The position numbers and the translations under genes were made by a program. 64,000 bases of DNA from the NCBI GenBank assembly GCA_029718625.1, contig CM056380.1, positions 100,241,971 through 100,305,970 of the forward strand, read 5' to 3'. Below are positions 1 to 11,248 of the stretch, piece by piece (within the stretch, counting starts at the first letter, position 1; the number at the start of each line of letters is the position of its first letter). The notes under the pieces are model-generated. The model searched no databases and was not told the origin of the DNA. It worked only from the letters and a program-made list of their open reading frames with translations. The DNA is from Synaphobranchus kaupii (Eukaryota > Chordata > Actinopteri > Anguilliformes > Synaphobranchidae).

Positions 1-1631
1 GATTAAATTTCAGTCATATTCCCCAGTCTATTTATTGCTGATTGGAGAGTTGTCCTTGAAAAGGACATTAACAGTCAGGGGTGGGGCAAATGCTTCAATC
101 CACAGATGTACTGCAACTTTACACAAATTATTAAAGGGGCTTTGGCTTCCAATTAAGCTAGGACACTTGGTAATTGAAATAATAGTCACTCAAAATTTTG
201 ACTGTGTGTTATGGGCCCTGAATCTGAGATGGCCTCCTCAGTGGAACTAATAATTTTTAAGAGTAATTTCTAAATGCATTTTTTATTTTATTTTATTTTT
301 TTACATCTTACGACATATCAATACCATTGAAAAAGGAAAATTTCATTATAGGCTTCATACACAGGATGCATCTGTTCAACGGGTCGATAATGAATTTGGT
401 AATTCAAAACCACTCTTGATTGGAGCTTTCAGTTACAGTACCAGGTGGTCTAGCATAAACAATATCTTAATTTTCAAAATTTTAGCTCCGTGTTCCTTTA
501 TTTGTGGTTAAATATTTTTCTGCCCAGACACCCCTAAGTGCAATGCAATGTCAGATACCCTGTAATAAAGAACTGGTAAATTAAAGAGTATCAGTCTTTT
601 CTTAAGTCACATTTTAGGTCGGTCCATGACAAGGATCACAGTTCGCTTAATTTGGACCATGTGCTTTATGTGAAACACACCCAGTGATAACATTACTCCC
701 GCGTCTGCAGCCAGTGTTTCCTTGGACAAGGTTATGACAAGCAATATATGCTGGACCAATCACTGCCCTGCGTGACTTTAACACCGGGTTTTACTGAACA
801 CGTATGGAGCGGCTGCACTTTCCTGGCGTAGTTTGTCAAAATCAGCGGTTTACCATGTAATCCACTTCTTTAATCGTTAGAAAAAGGCACTCGCCGGCAG
901 AAATGTAATCTCAGGGGATTCTCCTTTTGATCAATCTGTGGTTACAAACTATTAACACATACATATTTCCTCTCTGCCACACACAGGACTAGCATCTTAT
1001 TTGAGAGTGAGGCATCATGCAGGCATGAGGGACTGTGGGGAGATGGCTGCGAGAATCAACGGGCCTCAGTGGGATTCTGGAAATTAATCTGTCACATAAA
1101 TTGGTAGTGAGCAGCAGCAGCTGACAGCAGACTGCACAAGAGCAACACCCCCAGAGGAGCAGGTTTACATCTGTATCAGAGAGACCAGCGGTGGAGAAGG
1201 GTTTGTGTAAGCACGCGCGCTTGGATACGTCCGTTAGAGAAGAGATCGAACAAATAAGGCCACAACCACGTGCTTCTAAAAATGTGCCTGTTCCTGAACA
1301 GAATCACCCTCCTTGGGAGAAGCCAAGTGCACATGCATATTTTTATTATTGAATAACTGGGCAAATATGCACCAATTAGCCTCAACGTGAGGAAAGATAT
1401 CAGAAGCAAACAGGAAGAGCGAGCTGAGTGAGGAACTGATTGAAAAGCTGACCAGAAGATGATCTGTGGTTTTCCACAAGAGCAGCTCAGTGATATTTAT
1501 TTAAAAGCACCTGTGTTTGGCTGTCATTTAGAAGTACAAATCCATTTTACCACGGTGGAACCTTGGCCTCCAGAGGTGGAAAATCCAGTTTCAGGAGGTA
1601 AAAGTCCGCCCCGGTATTTTGTCCCAATCAA

Positions 1632-1668
1632 CTGGATTGGGCTAATTAGCACAATTAGCCCAATCCAG
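1632..1668. repeat. Perfect 16-bp inverted repeat (hairpin)
   Basis: CTGGATTGGGCTAATT at 1632-1647 is followed by a 5-base spacer (1648-1652) and its exact reverse complement at 1653-1668. Each arm carries a TAAT homeodomain core and an ATTGG/CCAAT motif. It could be a dimeric protein-binding site, a cruciform or an RNA hairpin; it is not flanked by an obvious target-site duplication. Confidence 0.9.
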
Positions 1669-2870
1669 GTAGAGGTGGAATTAAGCGTAAAATCAGCTGG
1701 CTGAGTTCACGGGAGGAAGAAACACACGGCAGGACTTTTGCTTTGTGACCCCTGGACTTTCCACCTCTGCTGGCCTCTAATGCAGGGCTTATCCATACAA
1801 TCTTTATACTTGTCACAGTATCCTTCCTTTACTCATCCAGAGGATGCCACTGGAAATTGCTCTGTATTGAAAGCACGGCTTTCCCCCCCCCTCCACACGA
1901 CCCTGGCAATAGATTTTAGTCATGCTAAATTTGCACGCCATCGTTTGAGTGGAAGGCTTTAAACAGCATTTACCATGCATGATACTGATCTGATTTGAGG
2001 GTTTGAAATGAGGGTCACGGTAAGAGTCACATCCTGCAGAGATTGGCGGATGTGCAGATTTGCATAACAGCTCTCGCCAAAAAAGGCGATCACGCATGCG
2101 AGGTTCGCCGTTCCTGCTCTCGCGGGAGGATCAGGAAGTACTGGGTTATCTGGTTTGCGTAGCTCACCCACCTCCAATCTCAATTACTCCTGGAGACAGC
2201 GGCCCTAGGGCAGCAGTGTGAAGCGCATCGCACATAAACGCGGCCTGCAGCGCTTTTTCAGGCTCAGGGAAAAATAATTGATTGATCACCTTCTGAATCC
2301 CCCGCCATTCTGCAAAGACTTAACATCTTCGAACAAAGTTCACCTCGATACCCTGCCAAACCTGCCACCGCTACCTGCAGGCATCATAAACTCCTCCATC
2401 AGCCACATTAACTGCATCAACCTTATGGGAAACTTAAACAACATAATGATTGTGGAGTTGCTTATCCACTTCTCAAATTGTTTGACAAACGGTATCATAT
2501 GCTGAATTCAAAGTGGAGGGAATACACAGTCAAAATTATATGAAAATGGTGGATGTAAGTTGGAGGTAACAGCGGAAAGTAGCAAACCGCAATGTGTTAA
2601 AAATGAGTTCGTTCATAAACACACTTGCTTATGAGCTCGCAGCAGACCCCTATCCTCCACCTAACTTGCTGACTGCTAACTTTCAGGATGCCTTGATTAT
2701 CCTTAGTCTTACATCTTCCAAGTAGATCAATTCAGTGACTAATGCAAACTTTACATACACTAAAACACATTAAAGGTACTTTTACTCATTTATTTATTAG
2801 TTCATCTTCATTTACAAAGTGAGCTGCCCAGCAGGAAGAGGGAGGGGAAAAAAACTATTTAACTATTTAA

Positions 2871-2878
2871 ATGCAAAT
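2871..2878 (+). promoter_or_regulatory. POU/octamer motif ATGCAAAT
   Basis: An exact octamer consensus, the binding site of POU-domain factors, sits in AT-rich DNA. A single 8-base match is expected by chance about once per 30 kb counting both strands, so this is only a candidate. Confidence 0.25.
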
Positions 2879-4019
2879 GAGCTGAAATCAGATGGAATAT
2901 GCAACATTAGGAGCCCATTGGAGTCTGTCCGGTCGGAAGCCCAGAAGTATATTTACAATGGAAGGGTCCAGCGAAGCATGCGAAGGCCGTTTTATCAATG
3001 TGAAACGGACCAGAACTCAAGAAGTGTTCCCACAGCTCAAACCCTCAGCCCAGCATAATCCTCCTGCTTCGGTCTCCCATAATGCAATAATACAATCTTG
3101 TGCTCAGCCCTTATAGGGCACAAACACATCTCAAATGAGGAATTCAGGAGAATGTCAACCGTGACAAACGCACTCACAAGGGCCAGCTTTATACTTTGGC
3201 TATTTCTGAGACACTATCCTTCCATTATCTGAGAATCCCACACTCCTACACACCGAATGGGACTTAATACCGGTCCACATCCTCTAATTCCTGCATCAGC
3301 ACCACAGCTTTTCGGCTAATACCCAATAAAATGCGATGACCTGCATATTTCAAACACTTAACTTGCAGCATTGTAGCTCAACGGCGAGTGGTAGACGTTT
3401 ATTATTGCCGTCAATTGATTTCCACTACAATCAATTGTGAAGAGTGTGAAGAGAAAATGAAAAGGTCTTTTCATTAGCTGTCACAGGTCACAACATTTTG
3501 TGTCAGTTATTAGGTCTTAGTGAGGGTATATCACAGATAGAGGGTAAAATCGGCCAATGCTTCACCTGCAAGAACCTTATTATTTAAATAATTCATTTAT
3601 ACCCAGATCTAATTCAGCATTTCTGCCCTGCTAGCATTTGGGCACTGGAATTCCATTAGTAAACACTCCTTAACATTACTGTAGCATATAACTTGATTTG
3701 AACTCTGTCTATGAAAGCCACTAAACTTACTCACCGCCTTATTTTCCTCACAAAATTTTTAATGACCACATACTTATACAACATACTAAATCAGCAGGGC
3801 AGGCTTGACAATTGATATCGCTGTATAGCAGAAACAAGCTTAAAAGAGATGTTTCCCCCCTTCAACCTGGTGGAGAGGTGCATTTCTATTCAAAGCAAAG
3901 GTAGCACAAGGGGAAACTATTGGCCCATTGCCGGACGTTCACAGAGATCAGTCAATACAGATGAAGTGGAGGCAGCATGACAGTAGTCAGTTCTCTTTTC
4001 CACTTCGTCGTCTCTGATA

Positions 4020-4600
4020 CCCCTTTCACACCGAAGCAAGGACCCGGGTAATTCCCGTGTTTGCCCTTGGTGTGAAAGGCTCAACCCGCGTTATTGGACC
4101 CGGGTCCGCGACCCTGCTCACGACCCGGGAATTACGCGGGTCGGACACGGCTCTGCTTCGGTGTGAAAGGGGGAACATGGGTTATTCAACCTGGGTTTCA
4201 AACAACCTCATTGGAACCTCATTGGTTACGATCGGATGCGCACTTAGTACAAAAGTTCCGGTAACGCTAGCGCTAGCTGTAAAAGCAGTAAACAAACCGC
4301 CGTTCTTTCAAGCAACAAACAGCATTGTTTATGAGTCGAAACAATGGAGAATTGGCAAGATTCTGAAGTGAGAGAGCTTCTGTGCATTCGATGGGAAGAA
4401 GAGATAAAGAAAGACAAATTACAGGCACTGTAAAAGTTACTGCTGTCTATGGAAATATAACACGGCTACTTGCTGAAAGAGGCACTCTTCGCCTTCAAAA
4501 GCAAGTTATAAACAAACAGATAATAAGCAGCAGGTATACCCAGGTGCGAATGTATCACACTCTCCTCCGGCACGTTATTCAGCAACTCCCAGTCTGACAA
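4020..4600 (+). mobile_element. Decayed PIF/Harbinger-like element with MYB/SANT remnant
   Basis: The left end has CCCCTTTCACACCGAAGCA (4020-4038), exactly repeated in inverse at 4154-4172, with nested GACCCGGG/AATTCCCG repeats between them; this is a terminal/subterminal architecture of DNA transposons. Downstream an ATG at 4344 reads MENWQDSEVRELLCIRWEEE, then after a one-base frameshift near 4430 GTVKVTAVYGNITRLLAERG. Together these resemble the MYB/SANT-like (trihelix) DNA-binding protein carried by Harbinger elements. The frameshift and the lack of a visible right terminal repeat show a broken copy. Class assignment is by motif memory only. Confidence 0.55.
4344..4597 (+). pseudogene. 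Frameshifted MYB/SANT-like DNA-binding protein of a DNA transposon
   Basis: The first frame (from 4344, about 29 codons) stops at TAA near 4431-4433. The homologous continuation is in another frame up to 4597. Conserved tryptophan and leucine positions (W at residue 4, EVRELL at 8-13, VY.NI..LLAERG) fit the N-terminal trihelix of Harbinger accessory proteins. No transposase (DDE nuclease) is visible in the neighbourhood. Confidence 0.5.
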
Positions 4601-7600
4601 ATTGCTCAATCAAACAACAGAAATTAATTTTGCACATATAATCACTCAAAATGTATTAATTACAATAGTGTGATGAAGATGATCACGACTTTAGGGTGGG
4701 GACGAATAGCCAAATTGTGGGCACTGTAGTTATAGAAAGGATAGGTTTATAACTCCGCCGAGATAACAATTAATGAGTGTTAATGGGGGAGTGCAATAAG
4801 CAGTGACACCAAAGGTGGACTGAATTCGGCAGTGGTCAGCGCCAATTGTAAAGAAGTGAGACTTTATTTAACCCACAGACACAGTGGGAGGATTTGGCAT
4901 GTTCGGCCAGCATTAAACCCAGCCAATATTGTAGACACTGAGAATTTACTAGATAGAACAGAGATAGGCAAAGTTCTATAAAAGCAAATGTAGATTGAAA
5001 AAGAGCATAAAAAAGGAAACGTACCGTTAGAATAATCTTAGGACACTTAGAATCATGTTTATTTAATTATACTCTTAAATATTAGTGGCAGAGATAATAA
5101 AAATTAAAAAAAACTGTTATTCTAGCTATGAAGACAGAAAAGACTTTCTGTAGATCTTGAGGTTGTAAACAAAATGGCATGTGATAAGTTCCTTTGCAAT
5201 AAACAGTTAGATTCCTGGAATCACAAGAGCTCTGCTGAATTCCAGATCTCACCATCACTAATGCACTGAACAAGAACCATTGCATTCTTGCATGTTGAGC
5301 AGAGGTTTGCATTTAAGCACAGTATAATATTTTTTGAGACAACTGAATGTCTATCGTGAGTTTTAAATGAGGATATAATCTTATTTCCTTTAGTTTTTTT
5401 TTTTTGTTGTTGTCTATTTCTGATATCACTGTCTAACTTAACACCACAATGACAATCTTAAATTAGTATTAGCCTTCCCATATCTAAAATTTAACACAAT
5501 TCTGATAAAGCCATTTAAGGTGAGTCTAAACATTAGTTAAAAAATATACACCTTAAGTGATATCATACAGTATGAGTCGGGGGGTGTGCAGATCTGTATC
5601 TGTTCAACCAACAAAAATGAGAAAATCATCTGTGTTTGTACCTGTATTTTGATAGAAACTGGAAATGGGCATGGTCTAAACCAGGAAAATTCCACCTGGT
5701 TTGCACAACTCTTAAATAAAGCCTTATAACTTTGTGGCAACACACAGTAGACATGGATGGCAGTATTTGAAGAGCACAAGTGTACCATCAAGACTAAAGT
5801 ATCAAATTTTCTCAGTCGAGATGCATCAGCGTCCGAGCTGGTAAAATGTTATAGCTTGAAAACAAACTGAGCTATTTACGAATACAAAAGCATTTTTACA
5901 GTAAAAAAAATAAATAAATAAACATAAATATGGAAGTATTTGATATACTGGAAATGAATGCAATATAAGTACATTACATACGGACATTTAAAACTTTTTT
6001 CAGAATTATTTCTTCGGTGATCTCAGCATTGTCCTGATAGCTGAAAGGGTATACTATTTATAGATATTTTATTTTTTGCTAGCTGAAGTCTACTGCACAT
6101 TTCAGCAGAGAGGTTCCTGTCTCAGACACATCCCTTATGCCACGCCCGCTCACGCACTTACTTTCACACAGTACTGTGGAGGATGCAGCCCAAACAGAAA
6201 CTCCCAGGCCAGTTTTTATTTTTTTCATGCAACCACCCGTAGATTAAAGTCAATTGTCACACTATACACAATATGGGACACTGTAGGAAGGAGACAAGAC
6301 TGCATTCTTCCCCATACCCTGTCTACCCAATCTTGGTCATCCCCACGCGGCTACCTTAAAATAGGCCTAGGCTATCTAGAATCATGATGGTAGCACACAT
6401 AGCCTATCGCACGCAAATAAATAAATAAATAAATAAATAAACAAACGCCTTGATGTTCGGATAGAATCATTATGGGTTTAGGGTTCATTATACATGCGGT
6501 GCTGAATAAGGGATTCGGCTTCGGGCACACCCCTAGTCTCTATGCACTGGACATACTGACAGAAACCCTGCCTATGCACGTCAAACCTGTATCCCAACAC
6601 TGGAGCGGCACAGCAACAGGTGGCAAATGAGCAATAAAACACTTAAAGAAGGCCGACTAAAGCCTGCTTTTCACTGACCACTGACCACCTCACAAAGCCA
6701 GACCACAGAAGGACCACTCACTCACACCATCTAGTGTATCACAAATAATGCTGCTCCACTCACCCGATGACAAAATAATGTGTGCAAAGAAATGAGTGGA
6801 AGCCTGTTAAACCTCACAAAGTATACACAAGGGAAGGGAAAACCGTGAATGAAAAAACACTGCGGAGAGGGGTCAAAGAGGCCTTACCCATGAGCAATCT
6901 CAGGAGCAAGTGAGACACAGCGATTCACGTGCCCCCACCCACTTTCCCTCAGTGCATTTCGAGGGCTGGCCTTTCATCCCATGGTTTCCTCAGATCTTAT
7001 TAGAGATGAAGAACTTTTTTCGTGAACGAGAACCAAGCTGGTTCCTACGGTGAAGTCACATCAGTTTGGGGTTTGGGTACATATCACACAGATGGACAAT
7101 TGTGTTTTTCTTTTCTTTCTTTGCTTTGTTTTTGAAATTCAGTTTTGGGTTTAGTCTAGGTACTGACAAAACAATCCAAGGATGAAGGGGGATTTCTTCT
7201 CAGGAAAGTCGAAGGACACCGGGGATGTAAATGTGACAAAGAGGGGATTTGTGCATGTTATCGTCTGTGTGTGAGCTTGTTTCTCTGTGACGTGGAAAGA
7301 ATGAATTCAATAGTTGCCCTTCCAGGTGGGGTAAGCCTTGCTTCATCACATTCTAACCAAGTTATACCACATTCCCTGCAGATGACCAAAAATAAAGAAA
7401 ACCTGACATCACCAACAGAAACCTACAAACAAGAAACCAGTAATTACTGCAATGCACAGACTCCAGCTATGCGTTATGCCACTGAATTCAAACACCCAAC
7501 GTCCATCTGAGTAGTAGTTCTGTACAGAATTCAACCATTTCACTAATAATCTCAATAAATTTCAATAATTATCACTAATAATTAATTCAAATTTTTTTTT

Positions 7601-8039
7601 TATTTAGATTTTTTTTACCGTTGGTAATGATAAATAAAGACACAATTATGTGCATGAGTGTCAAACAAGCAGCCATAAAAACCTTGAGTAATTGGTCACA
7701 AAATAAACCCTGAATGTAATAAACTTCAAGTGCTGTTTCCCTATAGTGAAATGAGCGTTAGTTATTGGAAATACTTTTTTTTTGCAGATCATCAATCATC
7801 CACAAAATCCAATATACCAATATCTGCTTCATCACTGTCATAATTTATTTATTATTTTTTTTACACTTTGTTTGTTGGTTGTACACTTGAATCCCGATCG
7901 TCTTAAACGAAGCGCCGAAGGGACAGAGGCCTTCTTTATCTGCAGTGGAGGAGTGGGACGCGCCTTCCCAGAAAGAAGCTCTTACTGTGGTGCTAAACCA
8001 AAAAACACATAAACTTCAAAAAACAACAAAGATGTATGG
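4601..8039. other. Intronic non-coding stretch, no gene seen
   Basis: AT-rich sequence with poly-T runs (for example near 5394-5405 and 7591-7600) and a TAAA microsatellite (6415-6441). No conserved protein motif, RNA gene or recognisable transposon end was found. Confidence 0.55.
6415..6441. repeat. (AAAT)n microsatellite
   Basis: About 6.5 uninterrupted copies of a 4-base unit. Confidence 0.95.
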
Positions 8040-8165
8040 TAGCACTCACCAACTTTGAGCAAAAGGACAGGGACAGTGCCTCAGATTCACCAATTTATTT
8101 TCGCCGTCAAACAAAGCATGCCAACGTTTTCGGCCTAGTCGGCCTTCATCGGAGCATGAACCCTT
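8040..8165 (-). mobile_element. Penelope/hammerhead-like repeat fragment
   Basis: On the minus strand, CCGATGA, a GGCC...GGCC stem with a GACTA loop, then GAAA and ACGTTGG occur in order at about 8121-8154. This order (CUGAUGA, stem II, GAAA) is the core of hammerhead ribozymes carried by Penelope-like retroelements. Here the U of CUGAUGA is changed to C, so the copy is probably inactive. CATGC/GCATG arms (8112-8158) enclose the motif. No reverse transcriptase remnant is seen nearby; assignment is tentative. Confidence 0.4.
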
Positions 8166-10706
8166 TTATCTGCCCTGCGCGTCGATAGATCTCCACCATC
8201 ATGAACGGCGCTTTGTTCAACCGACTGGCCGGGCCTAGCGCCTCCGTACAGAGCTGCTATCAATAGAAGTGGTTTTATTGAGGAGAACAGCGTGGATTGC
8301 CCTCGCGGGCCATGAGGCCCAGCGCGAAGGCTGCTGATTAATACAACGCAAAAGCAAACGGGGAGACGGGAGTGGATAAACGGGCGATTAGAGGTCTCCG
8401 CCAGTCAGCTGCGAGAGGGCAGAAATGCCTCTGCGCCACAATACAATTAGTCAATTACATCAGCGCCCTCTCCCCCACGGCAGAGTCTGTCCACAAGGCC
8501 AGCGAACTAGAAACAGCTCTCCAAACATCATTTGGCAATGTGAGCGCCTTAACCCTTCCCGTGGCGGGTCGCCTCGCAAGGCAGCGGAGGAGATCGATTG
8601 GACTAACAGCCCTTTCACATGCATGTGGCCTCTGGGCCGTGCACGCGCTTTACTCCCGCTACACCTATGATCACTGCATTAGTCCTCTATAGGTAGTGCG
8701 TATAAAGGAGCGCGTGCAAAGCGCGGCGAGGATTTTACTTGAGAATCAAACTGAATCGGCGAACCGTAGCGCCACTGGCTCTGTTTGGGACTTTCCATGA
8801 GCTTGTCCCAGAAGAAAATATCTTGAAGCTGCATGTGCACAGGGTGTGTCTTTTTTTGGCTCAGTAAAATGCAGTAACGCCGCAACCGAAACAAAGGGTG
8901 GCCAGTTTCTGCCAATCCCCCCCCTTTGCACAAGAGGAAAAACAAACAGCTGGATGAAAACTGTGCGGCTAAAAGAATTATGACTTAAGCTCCATTGTTT
9001 CATGTTTCAAGTTGGGGAAATAGATGATGCCCAAAGGAGCGAGCTCATGATTTCCCTCAAATTCCACTCAAAGCAATCTATCATAATAAAGTTCAGATTT
9101 AAAAATTAGGATGGCTCTGCAGACGCACAGAGATGCTTTCTTGCTGTGGCTTTTTACGGTTATGGCATTCTTCATTAAACTTCATACTTTTAACTGTCAT
9201 TAAAAATGCATTTTGAGGCATATTTGTTAATGCCGCCATGCTCATAAACACGCAGCATAACCTTGTAACGTGTCTAATGATCTATTTGAGGTATTCAACA
9301 AAAAATTATGTTGTATAGTTGTGTAATAGGAAATGCAAAAATAATTTCTGATGAATGACTTGGCTCACTCACATGGAACCAACCTGAGTTTCAGAGTTAT
9401 TATTATCTTTTTAATTCCTTGCGTGCTTCGTCAATTACGTAAGCACTGCCCCGGTTCTCAAATTCCTTGCAAAGATTTAAATTAAACCTTACAGTCATGC
9501 ACATATTTGCTTGCAGCTTTGAGTAGTTAAATGTTCTGTATAAAACATCTCTGGCATAGATAGTGGAACAAGGTGGGGTTCCTCTTAGCCTGATCACAAA
9601 TTAGCAGAGCGTCGCTTGAAGCAGGTGCGGGGAAATAACAACCGTGTAAAAAAGAAGAATGGAGTGAAAAGACAAAACGGGTGAATAGAGGTGAACAAAA
9701 AGGAAAAAATATAAGAGTGGAAGCGGTGAGGTGGGGTGAGACAAGGAGAGGTGATAGGTGGTCCCGCAGTGACCACGGTCTTTAAGGAATTCCACAGAGA
9801 GTGCTGGAGGTTCCACTGGAATATGCTCCATTAAACCAAGTCGCAGACCTCAAACGGAGCTGCAGTTCGCTGTTAATTAAAGCCATTGATTTGCCGGGTG
9901 GAACCGCACTAGCTGTATACAAGCAGAGTGATGAGTTCAGCAGGATTAGACAGTGGGTCATTCGTTCCATTCCAACTCAAGCAGGGCCAATATTCTCAGA
10001 TTTTGCTTGAGCATACCAAGGTATGCTCCGAAATGCTGATAAAGTGGAAAAATACTAGTAACCAATATTGTTCTAATTATGTAAATATATCACATATTTT
10101 CTTTCTGAACCTTCTTAAATGTTTTATTTAGTAGAGTTAGATCTAGAATGAAAAAGTGAAAGTGTGCAGTATGCTAACTGCTTGAGATTGAGGTTGCATG
10201 TGGAATATTGTGTGGAACAGTGGAAACCTTTGTGTTACAATAGCACACGCGAAACCTTTCTGCAATTTATTAACTACTGTTTGAAAACTCAGTTAAAATA
10301 CCACGGCTATCCGACCACACCATATATCTCATCAACTTCATTTCTGGTTGAGTTGACATGGAATGACCCCAATACACAATCACTTCTTTGTTTATTGGCT
10401 CCAGTGCCCTGACTAACACACCTGACTACAGTTAGTTGTTAAATAGCATGTTGTGTTCACATGTACAGCATCTGGAAACATAACTTAGCTCTAAAAGCTG
10501 CTTTAAAGTAGCTTGAAGCGTATTTTCTTGCTTTAGACGTTAACCTGTGAATGCCCCTATACAAGCCATTATAAAGCTGGCTGGTCGTAAGAAAGTTCTG
10601 TAAGCATTTAAAAGATCTTTTGTTGCGCATAAAACTGTCTGGGTTAATTGAAAACATACACTAAAACACATCAAAAAGTAAGTGACCATCTGTTTAACCG
10701 TTACTA
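8166..10706. other. Intronic non-coding stretch with CpG-denser patch
   Basis: About 8270-8730 is clearly richer in GC and CpG than its surroundings, as an intronic regulatory element or old CpG island might be. About 9625-9770 is strongly purine-rich on the plus strand. A 20-bp palindrome lies at 10009-10028. Open frames here are short and unlike known proteins. Confidence 0.5.
10009..10028. repeat. 9-bp perfect palindrome with AA spacer
   Basis: GAGCATACC, AA, GGTATGCTC: two exact inverted 9-bp arms separated by 2 bases. Confidence 0.85.
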
Positions 10707-11246
10707 CACTGCCTGGCCCAAAAATAAGTTGCACTCTAATATTTCGTTGGACCGCCTTTAGCTTTGATTACGGTGCGCATTCCTCGTGGCATTGTTTCCA
10801 CAACCTTATGCAACATCACAACATTTATTTCCGTCCAGAGTTGCATTCATTTTTGGCCGAGATCTTGTATTGACGACGGGAGAGTCGAACCACTCCGTAA
10901 AGTCTTCCCAGCACATCTCAAAGACTTTCAATGGGGTTAAGGTCAGGACTCTGGTGGCCAATTCATGTGTGAAAATGATTCCTCATGATCCCTGAACCAC
11001 TCTTTCACAATTTGAGCCCGATTAATCTTGGCATTGCCGTCCTGGAATATGCCCATTGATGGGATAACCTGGTCATTCAGTACATTCAGGTACTCAGCTG
11101 ACTTCATTTTATTACTGCATAATGTTGCTTAGCCTAGACCCGACCAATTGAAGCAACCCCAGATCATAACACTGCCTCCAGAGGCTTGTACAGTGGGCAC
11201 CATGCATGACGGATGCAATGGCGACTTTTTTTTTGGCCAGGCAGTG
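10707..11246 (-). mobile_element. Deleted Tc1/mariner (Tc1-like) transposon
   Basis: Terminal inverted repeats CACTGCCTGGCC...AAGTTGC (from 10707) and GCGACTTT...GGCCAGGCAGTG (to 11246) are flanked by TA at 10705-10706 and 11247-11248, the Tc1/mariner target duplication. At 540 bp it is about one third of a full Tc1 element. The inside, read on the minus strand, is only the C-terminal half of the transposase, so the N-terminal half and its DNA-binding domain have been deleted while both ends survive. It could only move with a transposase supplied by another copy. Confidence 0.93.
10736..11205 (-). pseudogene. Tc1 transposase C-terminal remnant
   Basis: Minus-strand reading gives GGSVMIWGCFNWSG, then [18 protein letters not shown], then (after a one-base frameshift) SPDLNPIE, the motif holding the last acidic catalytic residue of the DDE triad, and finally ETMPRGMRTVIKAKGGPTKY before the stop at 10736-10738. 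The usual QDDNA/QDNA motif reads QDGNA here. A TGA interrupts the C-terminal region where tryptophan is normally found. It is therefore inactive. Confidence 0.9.
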
Positions 11247-11248
11247 TA

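Larger units (their letters stand above)
1..4019. other. Intronic non-coding stretch, no gene seen
   Basis: Short chance frames only, with no recognisable protein. It holds a perfect 16-bp hairpin (1632-1668), an 8-base C run near 1882-1890 and an octamer motif (2871-2878). The rest is ordinary unique-looking sequence with A+T-rich homeodomain-like cores; no mobile element was recognised. Confidence 0.6.
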
